DNA of 61,589 bases from an uncultured Bacteroidales bacterium (GTDB lineage Bacteria; Bacteroidota; Bacteroidia; Bacteroidales; P3), in assembly GCA_900314725.1 (NCBI GenBank), contig OMWJ01000010.1:1-61589 (forward strand). Direction: 5' to 3'. The first letter of the stretch is position 1, and the number at the start of each line of letters is the position of its first letter. Under the pieces are notes generated by a model. It made no database searches. It saw only the letters and a program-made list of their open reading frames with translations, and was not told where the DNA came from. Of the stretch, positions 1-9,484 are shown in pieces. Both the position numbers and the translations under genes were made by a program.

Positions 1-381
1 ACATCCTGCAGCATTTGTCAATGTAGCTGTGTAAGTTCCTGTTGCATTGTAAGTCTGTCCATTGAACTCGTATGTTTCGCCGTAGCAAACTGTAACATCT
101 GTTGTTGATGATGTTGGTTGAAGAACTGTAAGAACAAGGGTAGCTGTACTATCACAGCCAGCAGCATTTACAAGAGTAGCTGTGTATGTTCCAGCTGTTG
201 TGTAAGTCTGTCCGTTGAACTCGTATGTCTCACCTGCACAGATTGTAGCCTCTGTTGTAGAAGCAGTTGGAGTACATGGCTCGTCACCTTGTTCAAGAGT
301 TGTGAAGGTAAGTTCTGAACCATAGACTGTTCCAAGGGCTGTTGTAGCAAATGCCTTATATGTATAAGTAGTATTTGCTGT
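1..381 (-). pseudogene. Downstream part of the same adhesin, out of frame after the duplication
   Basis: Read on the minus strand from within the first duplicate copy, the frame is open to the window edge. It continues the last FnIII domain (ALGTVYGSELTFTT), then runs LEQGDEPC and enters modules of the form C-GETYEFNGQTY-GTYTATL-NAAGC. Two such modules are visible, 153 bp (51 codons) apart. These Cys-bracketed modules are common in Bacteroidales secreted proteins and often precede a type IX sorting domain. Dropping one 43-bp copy joins this frame directly to the upstream 2198-codon frame. The segment is therefore the real C-terminal continuation, lost or switched off by the frameshift. The gene runs beyond base 1. 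Confidence 0.85.
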
Positions 382-424
382 CTGTTGTAGCAAATGCCTT
401 ATATGTATAAGTAGTATTTGCTGT
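339..424 (-). repeat. 43-bp perfect tandem duplication that causes a frameshift
   Basis: Bases 339-381 and 382-424 are two abutting copies of the same 43-nt unit. Because 43 is not a multiple of three, the second copy shifts the adhesin frame. The protein then ends ATTDSKYYLYI instead of continuing ATTALGTVYG. It could be a reversible slipped-strand event, a fixed mutation or an assembly error. Confidence 0.95.
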
Positions 425-3400
425 CAAGCCTGTAAGAGTTGCAGTCATTGTTGTGCCTGTTGCTGAAACAACGGTGTAATCTGTTGCAGTAGCAAGCTTC
501 CACTCAAATCCACGTGCTGTGATTGTCTGGTTACCTTCATCTGTTATTGCTCCGTTAAGTACAGCAGAAGTTTGAGAAACTTCTGTTGCAGCATTGGTTA
601 CAACTGTAGGCTGAACAGGCTCTGGTGTTTCTCCTTCTCTAAGTTCCAATGTAAGATCATCTACATTAATCCATTGAGAACCAGATACTGTTTCAAAACC
701 TAAAGCAATGTATTCTCCTTCTCCTTCATAATCTTCAAGACTTAGAGTATATTCCAAATAACTTCCACCAGCAGCACCTACAACATGAACAGTATCTACT
801 GTTTCAAATGTAGTAACATCATTAGGATCTGTCATTACTCCAGCTTTAATTACAACATCCCAAGTAGGATATGTTCCAAGATTCATAGCACGGAAACGTA
901 ATTGAAGATTATTTACAGGATAAGTCTCTGTATCAAATGTAGGAAGCACTGCAAGAGCTACACCATTTGAGTTATTCCAAAGTCTTAGGTAATGAGCACT
1001 ACCATTGTAGCCTGTTCCACTCATAATATAATGTCCTCTACTTGCTGTTGTTGTACTTGTCCAACAAGGAGGAAGTCCTGAGTCTTCATCTTCTGTTTCA
1101 AAGTCCCAAGTTTGAGGCAAAGATGTCAAAACATCACAAGTTGTACTGAATGTCAATGTGGTGAAAGATGAAAGTTCATCATCGCATTGTTGTGCAACTT
1201 GTACCGCATATGTAGTAGCAGCTTCAAGACCTGTTATCTCATATTCTTCACCTGTTACTTGATCCTCTGTCCAATCTTCATCGGAAGCAGTCTTGTATTT
1301 TACTGTATATGTACCTTCTTCATTAAATACAAGTTTTGCACTGTTTACGGTAATATCAGAAACAGAAACTATAGGAGCAGAACATGCAACAGCAGAGATA
1401 CTGAAGTCTGATATTGTTACAGCAGGTTGTGTTCCACTGCCACTATCATTTCTCCACATAAATGTAACCTTTATATCTCCGTTAGGATTTGGATTAAATA
1501 CATCTTGTGAGATATGAACAGTTCCATTTGTTAGATTGTATTTGTATGGATTAGTTGCTGCTGCTGCGTGAGTACTCTGTGAAGCATAATCAGAGAAGTT
1601 CAGTACATAAATTCCGTCCTCTGCATTGCCAGAATATCCTGATGTAGAATAAGTACTCTCACTTGTAGAAGCAGGGAATGTCCAAGAAGCAGGAGTGATA
1701 AATACTTTCAAATAATCATAAGTAGATTCTCCTCCGGCTGCAACATCAAATTCAAGGTGTAGTTGTCCTTCGCTTCCTGTAGTAAATGTTTTTTCTGCAG
1801 ATACTCTTGTTGCAGAAGTAAGAGTGTAAGAAGATGTAGTTCCATTGTTGGTTACAAACATTCCGTATGTTGTTTCTTCATTCTCATTTGTTCCTGTAGC
1901 ACCAAACATCCAATAGTTTGTACTTGTATGATTATTAAATAACCATGCTCTGTTTCCTGTTCCCTCTTCATCAGAGAAGTCTGTTTCGTATGGTAGATCA
2001 ACAGGACTCTGCATTGTAGAGAATGTACCATGAATACTCTCAATAGGTGTATCACCGCAGATAGCAGCTACATAGAACTCATAAGATGTAGACTCTGACA
2101 AGCCTGTAAGTGTAATACTATATACATTTTCCTCCTCACCAGCAACAAAGTCTGTAGATTCAAGATATTCTTCAGAACCGACTGCTTTGTAATAAACTAC
2201 AAAGTCTTCACCAGTAGAAGTCCAAGTTATTGTTACATCATTAGTTGTTGGTTCAACATTTGCTACAACTGGACGAGTACATTCAGGAAGTGGTTCTACT
2301 GTAATATCATCGATAAACCAATAATAAGAAGAACTTGCTCCTGATGTATTGTAAGCAAATGCAATGCGAGGATTGTCGCCTTCTTCTATTTCTACCTGGT
2401 TAAAAGGAACTTCAAAGAACTGGTAGTCATTGTTACCCATTGAAGCAGCAGTGTAAGATACTACAGGAACAAATGCTACTGTATCTGCAGAATCTTTAAC
2501 ATAACCTACTGTCAATGTTCCTGAAGAAGTACCTTCTCTTTGTGACCAGAAACTTACCTGCAATTCTGTCAAGTCTGTTACAAACGGAGGCAGAATAGCT
2601 ATAGAATTGGTTGTAGTTGCGTGGAATTCCAGCTTCTTGCTTGCACTGTGATAGTGAGAAGAAGATGTTACCTTTGGATATGTACTATATACATTTGCTC
2701 TATCCCAACAATTAGGTATAGTTGCTGTTTCAGAATCAAAATTCATAGTCCAAGGCAAAGTTGCTATTGCCCCACAAGCAGTAGTGAATGAATGTGTAGT
2801 AGAGAAAGATAGACCTTCATCACATACCCTTACAACCTTTACAATATAAGTTGTTATTGCATCAAGGTCTGAAAGGGTTGTTGCTCCGTTTGCATCTTCT
2901 ATTTCTTCCCATTCTGTTATAAGATCACTATCTGGTTTATATGCTACATTGTAAGAACCTTCCTCTGGTAGGTTAATTACTACAGAGTTAGCAGTTATAG
3001 TTGTTGTATCAACAGTAAATTCTGGAGTAGGACAAACAACATTATCAATAGCAAAGTTGCTTATCTCTACGGCAGGTTGTGTTCCTCCACTTCCGTCATT
3101 TCTCCACATAAATGTAACCTTTACTGGTCCGTTAGGATTTGGATTAGTTAGCTCTTTGGAGATATGTATGGTGCTGTCATTTGTAAGATTGTATGCGTAT
3201 GGAGAAGTAGTGAAAGAAGCGTATGTAGTTCCAGATGCATATTCAGAAAAGTCTAATACATATATATTTTCTTCTTCATCACCTGAATAACCACGGACAG
3301 AATAAGTTGCTTCTGTTGCAGAAGCAGGGAATGTCCATGAGGCAGGAGTAATAAATACCTTCAGATAATCAAAACCACCTTCACCTGCTGATTTAACATC

Positions 3401-6400
3401 AAACTCAAGGTGTATTTGTTCTCCGCCGTCTGCATTGAATAATTTTTCTGCAGAGACTCTTGTTGCTGAAGTTATTGTATATGAAGAAGCAAGAGTGGTG
3501 TCATTGTTTGTAATATACATAGCAGGATGTCCTGTTGTAGGTTGTCCAAATACCCAATGATTAACGCTTGTATGATTTTGGAACAACCATGCTCTGTCGC
3601 CTGTTCCTTCTTCACCTGAGAAGTCAGTAGCGTATGGCATATCAACAGCTACTTGCAAAGTAGTGAATGTCCCTTCAGAATATTCAGACAACTCATTACC
3701 ACAAACCATTGCTGCTCTTACAGAATACTGAGTAGTGTTTTCAAGACCTGTGATTTCTGCTGTTGTTCCAGTTACTGTAGCACTCTGCCAAGCACCTTCG
3801 TCATCACTTGCAAGTTTGTATTCTACAACATAGTCATTACCCTCTGGAAGAGTAACAGTTGCAGATTCAGTAGTGATGTCTGTAATCGTGATTGCAGGAG
3901 CAGAACATTCTATTGCTGAAATAGAGAAATTACTTATTTCAACCGCAGGAATTTGTGTTCCACCACTAAGATCATTTCTCCACATAAATGTAACCTTCAT
4001 ATCTCCGTTAGGATTTGGATTGTATATATCCTGAGAAATATGAACAGTATTACTTGTAAGGTTAAACAGATAAGGGTATGTTGCAGCAGAAGTATTTGTT
4101 GTATTAGCAGCATAGTCAGAGAAATTCAATACATATATATTACTGTCTGCACTACCTTGATAATTATTAACAGAGAACCATGCCTCACTTGTAGAAGCAG
4201 GGAAAGACCATGAAGCAGGAGTAATAAATACTTTTAAGTAATCATAATAAGACTCTCCACCTGCTTTTACATCAAATTCGATATGTAGTTGTCCTTCACT
4301 TCCTGTAGTAAATGATTTTTCTGCAGATACTCTTGTTGTAGAATGAGAATATGTAGAAGTTGTTCCATCATTGGTAACATACATACCATAGATTGTTTCT
4401 GCGTTTTCATTTGTACCTATAGAACCAAATGTCCAATAGTTTGCACTGGTATGGTTTTGGAATAACCATGCTCTGTTAGCATCGTCGTCATTAGAGAAGT
4501 TGGTTTCGTAAGGCAAATCAACAGGAGTCTGTCTTGTAACAAATGATTGGTCAAAGCTGCGAGGTTCGCCTTCACAAGTAGCTTTAACATAGAATACGTA
4601 CTGTGTAGCCTCTAATAAATCGTCTATTTCTGCTGACCAAGTGTTTTCTGCTTCACCTTGTACGAAATTAGTAGTTACCGACCATTCGTCAGTACCTTTT
4701 TGTTTGTAATATACTTCGAAATCATCACCGTCTGAAGTCCATGAAACAGTTGCTGAATTTACTGCTGTTTCTACTGCTATATCGCTTGGACGAGAACATG
4801 CAGGAATTACTTCCAAAGAAAGATTATCTACATATATATAGTTAGAAGCTGTATCTCTCAAGGCAACGTATGTTCCTTCTCCTTCGTATGATGACAAAGG
4901 AATTTCATAAAGTTCGTAGTTACTTGTAAGAGTAATGCTGCTTATTTGCTCAAATGTTGAAGCATTTGTAGGGTCTGTCATAACTCCTACTTGAAGTTTA
5001 TAACCAGCATTTGTTCCTCTTGCGAAGAATGTAAGCTGAGTTGTGCTTAAATCTATTGCATTTGGGTCTATTGGTGGAAGTGCTGCATAGTTAGCTGTAT
5101 AGAAATACAAAGCTCTTGAGCCTTCGTATGCATTTGTTGTACTGCAAGAATAAGGATATGTTGCATTTGCAGCACCCTTTGTCCAACAAACAGGCAAAGG
5201 ATTAGAAATAGGAGGTACTGTCTCAAAGTCGCAAACATATGGCAACTCTGTTAGAAGCTCACATTCTGTTCTTACAATATAAGTCTCAGTTGAAAGTTCA
5301 TCCTCTCCACATACTGCCTTTATATAGAAAAGATAATATGTCGCAGGAGTAAGACCTGTAAGGTTCATAACCCAGCCTGTATCTGTTGCTTGTGCATCTG
5401 TGTATTCAAGCCATTCTTCTGTGCCATATTCCTTATAATATAATATGAAGTTTTCTCCCGTAGAAGTCCATGTAAGAGTAGCACCGTCTGTCGTTGTCTC
5501 GCCTGCTATATTATCTGGACGAGTACAAGCAGGTATGTGCATCAATTCCATATCATCTACGTAAATATAGGAATATAAAGAACCTGTAACTGCATTACGC
5601 AAAGCAATGTAGTTACCTTCTCCTTCATACTCATTAAAATCTACTTCATACAAAGTATGAGTAGTTGTCAAAGTAAGAGAATCAACAACAGTAAATGTTG
5701 TGGAATCCGTTGGGTCTGTCATAACTCCTACCTGAAGTTTTACTGAAGAACTTCCTGTTGGGACAGCACTTATCTTGGCATAGAAAGCAAGTCTCAAGTC
5801 TTGTAAAGGAAGCACTTCTGTGTCAATAGGAGGAAGTATTGCCAATGAATTCTTATAATAATTATACCAATATAACGAGTAAGTTCCACTATGAGCATTG
5901 GTAGAAGAAGAGTAACAATAAGGATAAAGAGAGGATGTAGATGTTGTTATTCTACCCCAGCAAGATGGCAAAGGATAAGAAGATGTTCCAGCACCGTGGT
6001 CTGTGTTTTCAAAATCCCATGTCTGAGGAATTTCAGAAATCAATAGACAAGTTGTACGGAAAGAAGTAGTTCTATATGTACTTTGTGAAGAACCACAATC
6101 AGCCATAACTCTTACATCGTATTCTGTGTTAGGTTCCAAATCAGTTAAATCAACGTAATTGTCTGTAGTTGTATATTCGTCTGCATCTTCCCAATCTTGA
6201 GAAGCAGTTTTTATCTGTACATAGACAGTTGCGTTATCTTCTCTCTCATTCCAAGAGACAGTTGCTGTAGAAGCAAGAACATTGCTTTTAGTCAAACCAG
6301 ATACACCTGCACAATAATCTCCATCTGCAGGAAGATAAGTCAATTTAATATCGTATTTATTATGATTCTTTGTTGACCAACCACTCAACGCAACTGTTGA

Positions 6401-6952
6401 TGCTTGAGGAGAAGAATCTTTATACACCGTCCAAGCAGAGGATAATGTGGCTGTTGTTGAACCCATTGTTCCTGTATAATACATAGATTTTGGACAACCT
6501 CCAGATGTAGTACATCCTTCGCCTTGTGTTATAACTACAAGGTTCCCTCCTTGATACTGATAAGGAGTATCAAACTCAAATTCAGCCCAAGTATTTGCTG
6601 CTGCTGTTGCTGAACCTTGATAAACTAATGTTGCATCTGTAAGGACATCGTCCCATGTTGCACTGTCAGCAATAGCTGTATCTGCTATCTCTTTAAGATA
6701 GATAGAAACATTACCACCAGCATTGGATGTTCCCATTCTCCATGCAATAGATGTTATATTGCAGGTAGAAGGCATATCCGCCAATTCTTCTGGCTTATAA
6801 ACTATAGCAGAACGATGGTACCCATAATGGCCAGGCAATGGGCTCGTATTTGCACTAGTCGAAGATGTTCCTCCAAAGGTAACAGTCTCTTGCGACCATC
6901 CGCTAATGGAGAGTATCATCGCCATTAGCATAAACATGAATAACTTTTTCAT
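356..6952 (-). CDS. Giant secreted multidomain adhesin (choice-of-anchor J / FnIII repeats), frameshifted near its 3' end
   Basis: This is a surface or secreted protein with a clear signal peptide (MKKLFMFMLMAMILSISGWS, cut near residue 21). The first ~220 residues form an N-terminal domain. After it, fibronectin type III domains alternate with two kinds of jelly-roll module. Four modules are classical cleaved-adhesin/choice-of-anchor J units (DFE...LPPCW type), at about 6040-5530, 5250-4795, 2770-2280 and 1130-630. Three are longer variants sharing AWLFQNHTS and VTFMWRND. Such proteins in Bacteroidales are usually exported by the type IX system and act in adhesion or substrate binding; that role is inferred. 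The frame stays open for 2198 codons, then hits a stop just after a 43-bp tandem duplication at 339-424. Without the extra copy the frame would continue to base 1, so the protein is truncated here and its true C-terminus lies outside the window. Confidence 0.9.
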   Translation of the reverse strand: MKKLFMFMLMAMILSISGWSQETVTFGGTSSTSANTSPLPGHYGYHRSAIVYKPEELADMPSTCNITSIAWRMGTSNAGGNVSIYLKEIADTAIADSATWDDVLTDATLVYQGSATAAANTWAEFEFDTPYQYQGGNLVVITQGEGCTTSGGCPKSMYYTGTMGSTTATLSSAWTVYKDSSPQASTVALSGWSTKNHNKYDIKLTYLPADGDYCAGVSGLTKSNVLASTATVSWNEREDNATVYVQIKTASQDWEDADEYTTTDNYVDLTDLEPNTEYDVRVMADCGSSQSTYRTTSFRTTCLLISEIPQTWDFENTDHGAGTSSYPLPSCWGRITTSTSSLYPYCYSSSTNAHSGTYSLYWYNYYKNSLAILPPIDTEVLPLQDLRLAFYAKISAVPTGSSSVKLQVGVMTDPTDSTTFTVVDSLTLTTTHTLYEVDFNEYEGEGNYIALRNAVTGSLYSYIYVDDMELMHIPACTRPDNIAGETTTDGATLTWTSTGENFILYYKEYGTEEWLEYTDAQATDTGWVMNLTGLTPATYYLFYIKAVCGEDELSTETYIVRTECELLTELPYVCDFETVPPISNPLPVCWTKGAANATYPYSCSTTNAYEGSRALYFYTANYAALPPIDPNAIDLSTTQLTFFARGTNAGYKLQVGVMTDPTNASTFEQISSITLTSNYELYEIPLSSYEGEGTYVALRDTASNYIYVDNLSLEVIPACSRPSDIAVETAVNSATVSWTSDGDDFEVYYKQKGTDEWSVTTNFVQGEAENTWSAEIDDLLEATQYVFYVKATCEGEPRSFDQSFVTRQTPVDLPYETNFSNDDDANRAWLFQNHTSANYWTFGSIGTNENAETIYGMYVTNDGTTSTYSHSTTRVSAEKSFTTGSEGQLHIEFDVKAGGESYYDYLKVFITPASWSFPASTSEAWFSVNNYQGSADSNIYVLNFSDYAANTTNTSAATYPYLFNLTSNTVHISQDIYNPNPNGDMKVTFMWRNDLSGGTQIPAVEISNFSISAIECSAPAITITDITTESATVTLPEGNDYVVEYKLASDDEGAWQSATVTGTTAEITGLENTTQYSVRAAMVCGNELSEYSEGTFTTLQVAVDMPYATDFSGEEGTGDRAWLFQNHTSVNHWVFGQPTTGHPAMYITNNDTTLASSYTITSATRVSAEKLFNADGGEQIHLEFDVKSAGEGGFDYLKVFITPASWTFPASATEATYSVRGYSGDEEENIYVLDFSEYASGTTYASFTTSPYAYNLTNDSTIHISKELTNPNPNGPVKVTFMWRNDGSGGTQPAVEISNFAIDNVVCPTPEFTVDTTTITANSVVINLPEEGSYNVAYKPDSDLITEWEEIEDANGATTLSDLDAITTYIVKVVRVCDEGLSFSTTHSFTTACGAIATLPWTMNFDSETATIPNCWDRANVYSTYPKVTSSSHYHSASKKLEFHATTTNSIAILPPFVTDLTELQVSFWSQREGTSSGTLTVGYVKDSADTVAFVPVVSYTAASMGNNDYQFFEVPFNQVEIEEGDNPRIAFAYNTSGASSSYYWFIDDITVEPLPECTRPVVANVEPTTNDVTITWTSTGEDFVVYYKAVGSEEYLESTDFVAGEEENVYSITLTGLSESTSYEFYVAAICGDTPIESIHGTFSTMQSPVDLPYETDFSDEEGTGNRAWLFNNHTSTNYWMFGATGTNENEETTYGMFVTNNGTTSSYTLTSATRVSAEKTFTTGSEGQLHLEFDVAAGGESTYDYLKVFITPASWTFPASTSESTYSTSGYSGNAEDGIYVLNFSDYASQSTHAAAATNPYKYNLTNGTVHISQDVFNPNPNGDIKVTFMWRNDSGSGTQPAVTISDFSISAVACSAPIVSVSDITVNSAKLVFNEEGTYTVKYKTASDEDWTEDQVTGEEYEITGLEAATTYAVQVAQQCDDELSSFTTLTFSTTCDVLTSLPQTWDFETEDEDSGLPPCWTSTTTASRGHYIMSGTGYNGSAHYLRLWNNSNGVALAVLPTFDTETYPVNNLQLRFRAMNLGTYPTWDVVIKAGVMTDPNDVTTFETVDTVHVVGAAGGSYLEYTLSLEDYEGEGEYIALGFETVSGSQWINVDDLTLELREGETPEPVQPTVVTNAATEVSQTSAVLNGAITDEGNQTITARGFEWKLATATDYTVVSATGTTMTATLTGLTANTTYTYKAFATTDSKYYLYI
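1388..4521 (-). repeat. Three ~600-bp intragenic repeat units in the adhesin gene
   Basis: Units at about 1388-2003, 3045-3645 and 3915-4521 encode versions of one ~200-residue module. Each begins near LPYETDFS or MPYATDFS and ends near VEISNFSIS. Short stretches are almost identical in DNA, for example the segments encoding VTFMWRND near 1450, 3100 and 3975. FnIII domains lie between the units. Boundaries are approximate. Confidence 0.8.
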
Positions 6953-7014
6953 TTTACTAAAAGGTTTTAATTTATAATTTTACTCTATGTGTTTCAACAC
7001 ACAGTATAAGGCTG

Positions 7015-7045
7015 CAAATTTATGAATTTAATTCCAACTGACCAA
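7015..7045 (-). promoter_or_regulatory. Bacteroidota-type promoter for the adhesin gene
   Basis: On the minus strand TAAATTTG (7022-7015) matches the -7 consensus TAnnTTTG. TTGG (7045-7042) lies exactly 19 bp upstream as a -33 element. It gives a 5' leader of about 55 nt before the ATG at 6952. Confidence 0.65.
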
Positions 7046-7082
7046 GAAAATTCAGAAAAAAAGAAAAAGAAAATTTATAAAA

Positions 7083-8261
7083 CTATTTAACACAAACAAC
7101 TTGTCGCAATAGGTCATATAGCTTCTTTACTGAAGTTTGCCAACTGTAGTTCAGTTTCACAAAACTATTGCCATTTAAAGATATTTTATCGTGTAGTTCT
7201 TGGCCAGATAATAGTTCTATGATATAATTTGCTAAATTCTGTTTATCATCTGCCACTAAGATTTCCTCATTGGGTTTGGATTTAAGTGCTTTGTTGGCTA
7301 AAGATGTAGTAATACAAGGCAGACCTATAGCCATAGCCTCAAGAAGTTTATTCTGCAGACCTGTGCCTATTTGCATTGGAGCAATAAACACACGACTCTT
7401 CGCATAGTATTCTTTCATATCTTCCACCCAACCTGTAACAAAAACCTTCTCATTTTTCAATTCCACAACTTCCTTGCTTGGAGAAGAACCAGCCAGAACG
7501 ACCTTACACTTTGGAATCTTCTCCCAAACCAAAGGCATTATATCCTTGACAAGAAAACGTGCAGCCATAACATTTGGAGAATAGGACATATTCCCAGAAA
7601 AAATGACATCATATTCTTTATCAAACTTTCTGTCATACAAAAGAAAGCCATCTCCTACTCCGTTTTCTATTATTTGTATATCGTTTCTATGTTCAGAATT
7701 TATTAACTGTCTATCCGTATCGGTAATTATAGTTGTAGCATCAAAGAGGTTAAACATCGTATCTTCATATCTTTGCAGACGTTTAGCTTCTATGGAGAAT
7801 ATTATTCTTTTCAGAAAACCTGCATTCGCCTTTCTTCGTTCCATATTCTTTGACAGGCAATCCTGAAAATCTAAAACTTTCTTTCCTGAAATAACTTTGG
7901 CAAGCTCACCCATACGAACAAATTGAAAATAGGAAACATCGGGATTTACTTTAAAAAAGAAAGATTTGAAACTACGTTTAGCCTTAATAGTAGAGAACAA
8001 GGCTACTTGAAAAGGCAGTTTATTAAAAAAAGAACAAAAAAGAGAAACGAATTGTGTCAAAAGAGAAAGTCTCTCTATATGTATTTGCTTGCAATATTTT
8101 TCAAGTATTTGAATATGCTCTTGCTTCGGATGATGAGAAGAAAAACAGAACAAATAGACATCATTCTCCTTTGAGAGTTCTTTTATCTGATAGAAAGCTC
8201 TCAACTTATCTCCTTTATCTAAAGGATAGGGAAAACGACAAAATGTTGCAAGTATCTTCAT
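7083..8261 (-). CDS. GT4-type glycosyltransferase
   Basis: This 392-residue cytosolic glycosyltransferase probably works in surface polysaccharide or glycolipid assembly. The N-terminus contains RFPYPLDKGDKLRAF, the acceptor-side motif of sugar transferases related to the PEP-CTERM/exosortase-associated group. The C-terminal half has GT-B features: VIFSGNMSYSPN at the start of the donor domain and PMQIGTGLQNKLLEAMAIGLP, which contains the nucleotide-sugar binding E-x7-E-like loop. The ATG lies 2 bp after the stop of the preceding glycosyltransferase, so the two are probably translated from one mRNA. The sugar donor and acceptor cannot be read from sequence. Confidence 0.85.
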   Translation of the reverse strand: MKILATFCRFPYPLDKGDKLRAFYQIKELSKENDVYLFCFSSHHPKQEHIQILEKYCKQIHIERLSLLTQFVSLFCSFFNKLPFQVALFSTIKAKRSFKSFFFKVNPDVSYFQFVRMGELAKVISGKKVLDFQDCLSKNMERRKANAGFLKRIIFSIEAKRLQRYEDTMFNLFDATTIITDTDRQLINSEHRNDIQIIENGVGDGFLLYDRKFDKEYDVIFSGNMSYSPNVMAARFLVKDIMPLVWEKIPKCKVVLAGSSPSKEVVELKNEKVFVTGWVEDMKEYYAKSRVFIAPMQIGTGLQNKLLEAMAIGLPCITTSLANKALKSKPNEEILVADDKQNLANYIIELLSGQELHDKISLNGNSFVKLNYSWQTSVKKLYDLLRQVVCVK

Positions 8262-8263
8262 AG

Positions 8264-9484
8264 CTATTCTTCTTTTTTAAGTATTTGGTTGTAATAAGAA
8301 AGAAGTTCTTTGCCAATGTAGTTTGTGTCATATCGTTCTCTTATTAGATTGTAAGCATTTTCTCCTATCTGTTTGCAATAGCCAGGATTTTCTTCCAAAT
8401 GTTTTATTGCAGCAACAAATTCCTGTGGAGTGTTGGCAATGATAATGTTTTTCCCATTCTCATACATTATACCTTCTGCTGCAATAGATGAAGCGACGAC
8501 AACCTTTCCTATACTCATTGCCTCCAAAATCTTAATTCTTATACCACTGCCAGAAAGCAAAGGAACAACCATTATTTTCTTGCTACTCATAAACAATATA
8601 CTGTCATCCACTTCTCCGACAACATTGACACCGCTCCATTCTCCATTCTTTAACCACAGAGGCATATTTCTTCCTGCAAGATAGAGTTTAACATTTGGCA
8701 AGGTTTCATGTACTCCCTCCCAAACCTCATCAATGAACCATTTTATTCCTTGTTCATTTGGGAACCAATCCATACTTCCTATATGAAAAAGAGAATGATC
8801 TTCCTCTATAACGTCTGGAAGTTTTTCAACATTATCAAAACCAATAGGAATACCTACACAAAGACGCTTACATCCATTATCTCTAAAATACTTAGCGTCT
8901 ATTTCAGTCGTAGGAAAGACAGCATCAAAATCATTTATATGTTCTAATTCAAAAACCTTAAGATTAAGAGCAGTATTTTTCAAATACCATCTCTTGAAAA
9001 AGTTAAGCCGACTTCCTTTTATTATCCTCTGCCAGATAAGATGTTCTACGTTGGGACAGTGAAAAGTTATCTTTGCTTTAGAATGTTTGCGTATCAAAGG
9101 AATATAGGGGGCAAGCATAATGCTTTCTAATTGAACTATGTCAAAGTCGTTTTGTTTTAACGTTTTTAGTATTAAACGTTTCATATCATCACTAATAAAA
9201 CGTTTCACCACATAACTTTGACCTAATAACACGCACAACAAAGCATCCAAGAGCTTTATCCTCAAATCCACATAAACGCCTTCTATTTCTGTTCTTTCCA
9301 AATAAGAAGTAGGCAAGAGTTCTTTCTTAAAAGGGTGTTTATCCGAGAATAATGTAAGTATCTTTAATCTACAACCATTGTTTAATAAACCATCTCCCAC
9401 AGAATGCATTCCAATGGTTCCTCCATCAGTAACAGGATACGGAGGTTTATAGCATAGTTGAAGTACTTTTATTTTATTTTGCAT
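8264..9484 (-). CDS. GT4-type glycosyltransferase
   Basis: A second group 1 (GT-B) glycosyltransferase of 406 residues. I place the start at the ATG at 9484 (MQNKIKVLQLCYKPPYPVTD) rather than further upstream; this overlaps the end of the LptF/G gene by 11 bp, which suits an operon. N-terminal landmarks are KPPYPVTDGGTIGMH and FHCPNVEH. In the C-terminal domain, FHIGSMDWFPNEQGIKWF and VVPLLSGSGIRIKILEAMSI mark the donor-nucleotide site. It resembles its downstream neighbour, and together they probably add successive sugars to an envelope glycan. The specific substrate is unknown. Confidence 0.85.
   Translation of the reverse strand: MQNKIKVLQLCYKPPYPVTDGGTIGMHSVGDGLLNNGCRLKILTLFSDKHPFKKELLPTSYLERTEIEGVYVDLRIKLLDALLCVLLGQSYVVKRFISDDMKRLILKTLKQNDFDIVQLESIMLAPYIPLIRKHSKAKITFHCPNVEHLIWQRIIKGSRLNFFKRWYLKNTALNLKVFELEHINDFDAVFPTTEIDAKYFRDNGCKRLCVGIPIGFDNVEKLPDVIEEDHSLFHIGSMDWFPNEQGIKWFIDEVWEGVHETLPNVKLYLAGRNMPLWLKNGEWSGVNVVGEVDDSILFMSSKKIMVVPLLSGSGIRIKILEAMSIGKVVVASSIAAEGIMYENGKNIIIANTPQEFVAAIKHLEENPGYCKQIGENAYNLIRERYDTNYIGKELLSYYNQILKKEE

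Noticed and set aside
118-318. Plus-strand open frame with many Cys and Ser
   Set aside because: A shadow of the repetitive adhesin modules on the minus strand; no ribosome-binding site and biased composition.
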